DNA of 57,816 nt, from assembly GCA_028289885.1 (NCBI GenBank), contig JAQGKX010000169.1, forward strand, positions 1 through 57,816, written 5' to 3'. Position numbers and translations under genes: made by a program. Position 1 is the first letter of the stretch; every line of letters begins with the position of its first letter. Below the pieces are notes generated by a model. It was not told the origin of the DNA and made no database searches. It was given only the letters and a program-made list of their open reading frames with translations. Positions 56,472 to 57,816 of this stretch are shown one piece after another. The DNA comes from Sphingomonadales bacterium (lineage in GTDB: Bacteria > Pseudomonadota > Alphaproteobacteria > Sphingomonadales > Sphingomonadaceae).

Positions 56472-56488
56472 TATACTGATCAGTAGAT
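56472..56488. promoter_or_regulatory. Palindromic operator overlapping a -10 box (copy 2)
   Basis: TATACTGATCAGTAGAT holds the perfect 12-base palindrome TACTGATCAGTA (56474-56485) and a TATACT box about 100 bases before the monooxygenase start. It matches copy 1 at 46286 in 15 of 17 positions, the difference being the central two bases. Confidence 0.65.
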
Positions 56489-56576
56489 ATTGTTTATCGA
56501 TAGTATCACCAGCGCTTCGGTCATTTCCATCGGCCAGAAGTTGAAAGGCAGTTATTTGGGCTGCGTGAGGAGAGAC

Positions 56577-57816
56577 ATGACGGCACAGAACATCACGGAA
56601 CCCGGGAACCGCATCGACACGGTTGATCACGTCAGGCTCCGCGACGGCGTCAACCACGCGAATATCCCTGCTCTGCTGCTGTGCCTTGTTCAGATGACCG
56701 GCCACAAGACGTGGCTGGAAAGCCCTTATGCGCCACGTCGCGGTCGTGGTCTCGATGACAACGATTCTGGCGGTCTCGCCGACGATTTACAGCGCGAGAT
56801 TCGCGATGCCGCCTATAGTGCGATCGTCGCTTGGCTAAATGGATGCCCGCTGGCATTGGCGCGTCCGACCAACAAGCAACTTGCCGAGATGTTGAGCGTG
56901 TCGATGAGCGAGGTCGTTCCCGATGAATATGGGGACGTTGTCGCCGCGTCGCTGCGCCTCGATCCGCCCGCGCCGCCGCCTGCGAAGTCCGACAAGCCGC
57001 TGAAGGCGATCATCATCGGTGGTGGCATATCGGGAATTTGCGCCGCGATGGAGTTGCGCAATCTGGGGATCGGCTATCAGTTGTTCGAGAAGAACAGCGA
57101 GTTCGGCGGCACATGGTTCGAAAACCATTATCCGGGCTGTGGCGTCGATACGCCCAACCTCACCTACACCTTTGCAAATCGACCGAGCGACTGGACACGC
57201 TATTTCCCTGGTCAGCCCGAAATCGAAAAATATCTGCTCGATACCGCGCGTGAGAAGGGGCTGTACGACAATGTCACCTTCAACGTGAAGGTACAGCGCG
57301 CCGAGTGGAACGCCGCGACCAACCAGTGGAAGGTCACCATCGCAGCGGAAGATGGGACGGAAAGTGAATATATTGCCGACATTGTGATCAGCGCTGTCGG
57401 TATCCTCAATATGCCGCAGATTCCGGTGATTGAGGGCATTGAGAGCTTCACCGGACAGGTTCTGCACACCAGCAACTGGCCCGATGATATCGACCTGGCG
57501 GGCAAGCGAGTCGCCGTGATCGGCAACGGTGCCTCCGCGATGCAGGTCGTCCCCGCGATTGCCGATCAGGTCGGGGCGATGACGATTTTCGCCCGTTCGA
57601 AGCAGTGGGCCGCACCTTTCCCGCAGTTCAAGAAGCCGGTGCCGGAGGGCGTGCGCTATCTGATGGAGACCTTTCCGCTGTATCGCGGCTGGGTCGAGCA
57701 GCGGCTATCCTGGACGTTCAACGACCGGGTTCACGGCACCCTGTTCCGCGACCCGGATTGGCCCGAGCCGAAGCGCGCGGTCAATGCGATCAACGATGGC
57801 CACCGCGAATATTTCA
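56577..57816 (+). CDS. Baeyer-Villiger flavin monooxygenase, HAPMO-like (partial, cut by window end)
   Basis: NADPH- and FAD-dependent enzyme that inserts oxygen next to a ketone to give an ester or lactone. The 413 codons seen are open to the end. A helical N-terminal extension of about 140 residues, as in 4-hydroxyacetophenone monooxygenase, comes before the FAD-binding GGGISG (148-153). GGTWFENHYPGCGVD is the family block and FTGQVLHTSNWP (291-302) matches the Baeyer-Villiger fingerprint FxGxxxHxxxWP exactly. The second Rossmann motif GNGASAMQ follows. GAGGAGAG lies just before the ATG. A palindromic operator shared with the alcohol dehydrogenase operon lies upstream. Confidence 0.93.
   Translation, partial: MTAQNITEPGNRIDTVDHVRLRDGVNHANIPALLLCLVQMTGHKTWLESPYAPRRGRGLDDNDSGGLADDLQREIRDAAYSAIVAWLNGCPLALARPTNKQLAEMLSVSMSEVVPDEYGDVVAASLRLDPPAPPPAKSDKPLKAIIIGGGISGICAAMELRNLGIGYQLFEKNSEFGGTWFENHYPGCGVDTPNLTYTFANRPSDWTRYFPGQPEIEKYLLDTAREKGLYDNVTFNVKVQRAEWNAATNQWKVTIAAEDGTESEYIADIVISAVGILNMPQIPVIEGIESFTGQVLHTSNWPDDIDLAGKRVAVIGNGASAMQVVPAIADQVGAMTIFARSKQWAAPFPQFKKPVPEGVRYLMETFPLYRGWVEQRLSWTFNDRVHGTLFRDPDWPEPKRAVNAINDGHREYF

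Noticed and set aside
1-57816. CRISPR arrays, insertion sequences, phage genes
   Set aside because: No regularly spaced repeats, transposase motifs or integrase were seen on reading both strands, even near the tRNA and the two pseudogenes.

Overview
The window looks like a chromosomal piece of a sphingomonad (order Sphingomonadales, Alphaproteobacteria). Supporting signs are high GC, the block rpmH-rnpA-yidD-yidC-engB-dapE, the block secB / Tim44-like / mltA / smr, the ppi-queA-tgt order, a CTGAAC...TTTCAGG inverted repeat of the kind common between sphingomonad genes, and three large TonB-dependent receptors next to catabolic genes. Family calls are made from motifs read in the translations; no database search was possible.

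Bases 1 to about 20.9 kb are core genome: cyclophilin, queA, a transglutaminase-like protein, a GT39-type glycosyltransferase, tgt, a DUF4136 lipoprotein, then a minus-strand run secB-murJ-trpS, a plus-strand run Tim44-like/mltA/smr and a GGDEF-EAL protein. The minus-strand run rpmH-rnpA-yidD-yidC-engB-GST-dapE follows, then a small membrane protein, the YifB/ComM ATPase and tRNA-Leu(CAA). Genes are tightly packed, often with 4-base start/stop overlaps. Two start sites are unusual: queA is best read from a CTG codon, and rnpA has no usual start codon unless rpmH is wholly nested inside it.

From the tRNA onward (20.9 to 57.8 kb) the sequence changes to accessory catabolic genes with wider gaps and gene remnants. 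21 to 39 kb holds an orphan hybrid histidine kinase, a siderophore-type TonB receptor, a flavin monooxygenase, an aldehyde dehydrogenase, an acetylpolyamine amidohydrolase/class II HDAC-like enzyme followed by the wreck of a class III aminotransferase, a GlxA-type regulator, a dimethylformamidase-like protein, a second TonB receptor and an MFS transporter. The theme looks like amide and amine use.

40 to 57.8 kb looks like one catabolic regulon. It has a TonB receptor plus MBL hydrolase, a CaiB-type CoA-transferase translationally coupled to an acyl-CoA ligase, an iron alcohol dehydrogenase coupled to a TetR regulator, a second acyl-CoA ligase, a fused 2-oxoacid:ferredoxin oxidoreductase coupled to an LLM flavin oxidoreductase, a divergent FMN 2-hydroxyacid dehydrogenase followed by a Crp/Fnr regulator, and a Baeyer-Villiger monooxygenase cut by the window end. 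Two nearly identical palindromes (46286-46302 and 56472-56488), 10 kb apart, overlap a TATACT -10-like box before the alcohol dehydrogenase/TetR operon and before the monooxygenase, suggesting one TetR regulon. A different palindrome of Crp/Fnr spacing sits in the hydroxyacid dehydrogenase / oxidoreductase divergent promoter. The inferred chemistry is ketone to ester or lactone (monooxygenase), hydrolysis, alcohol oxidation, CoA activation, and 2-hydroxyacid to 2-oxoacid to acyl-CoA. The real substrate cannot be told from sequence alone.
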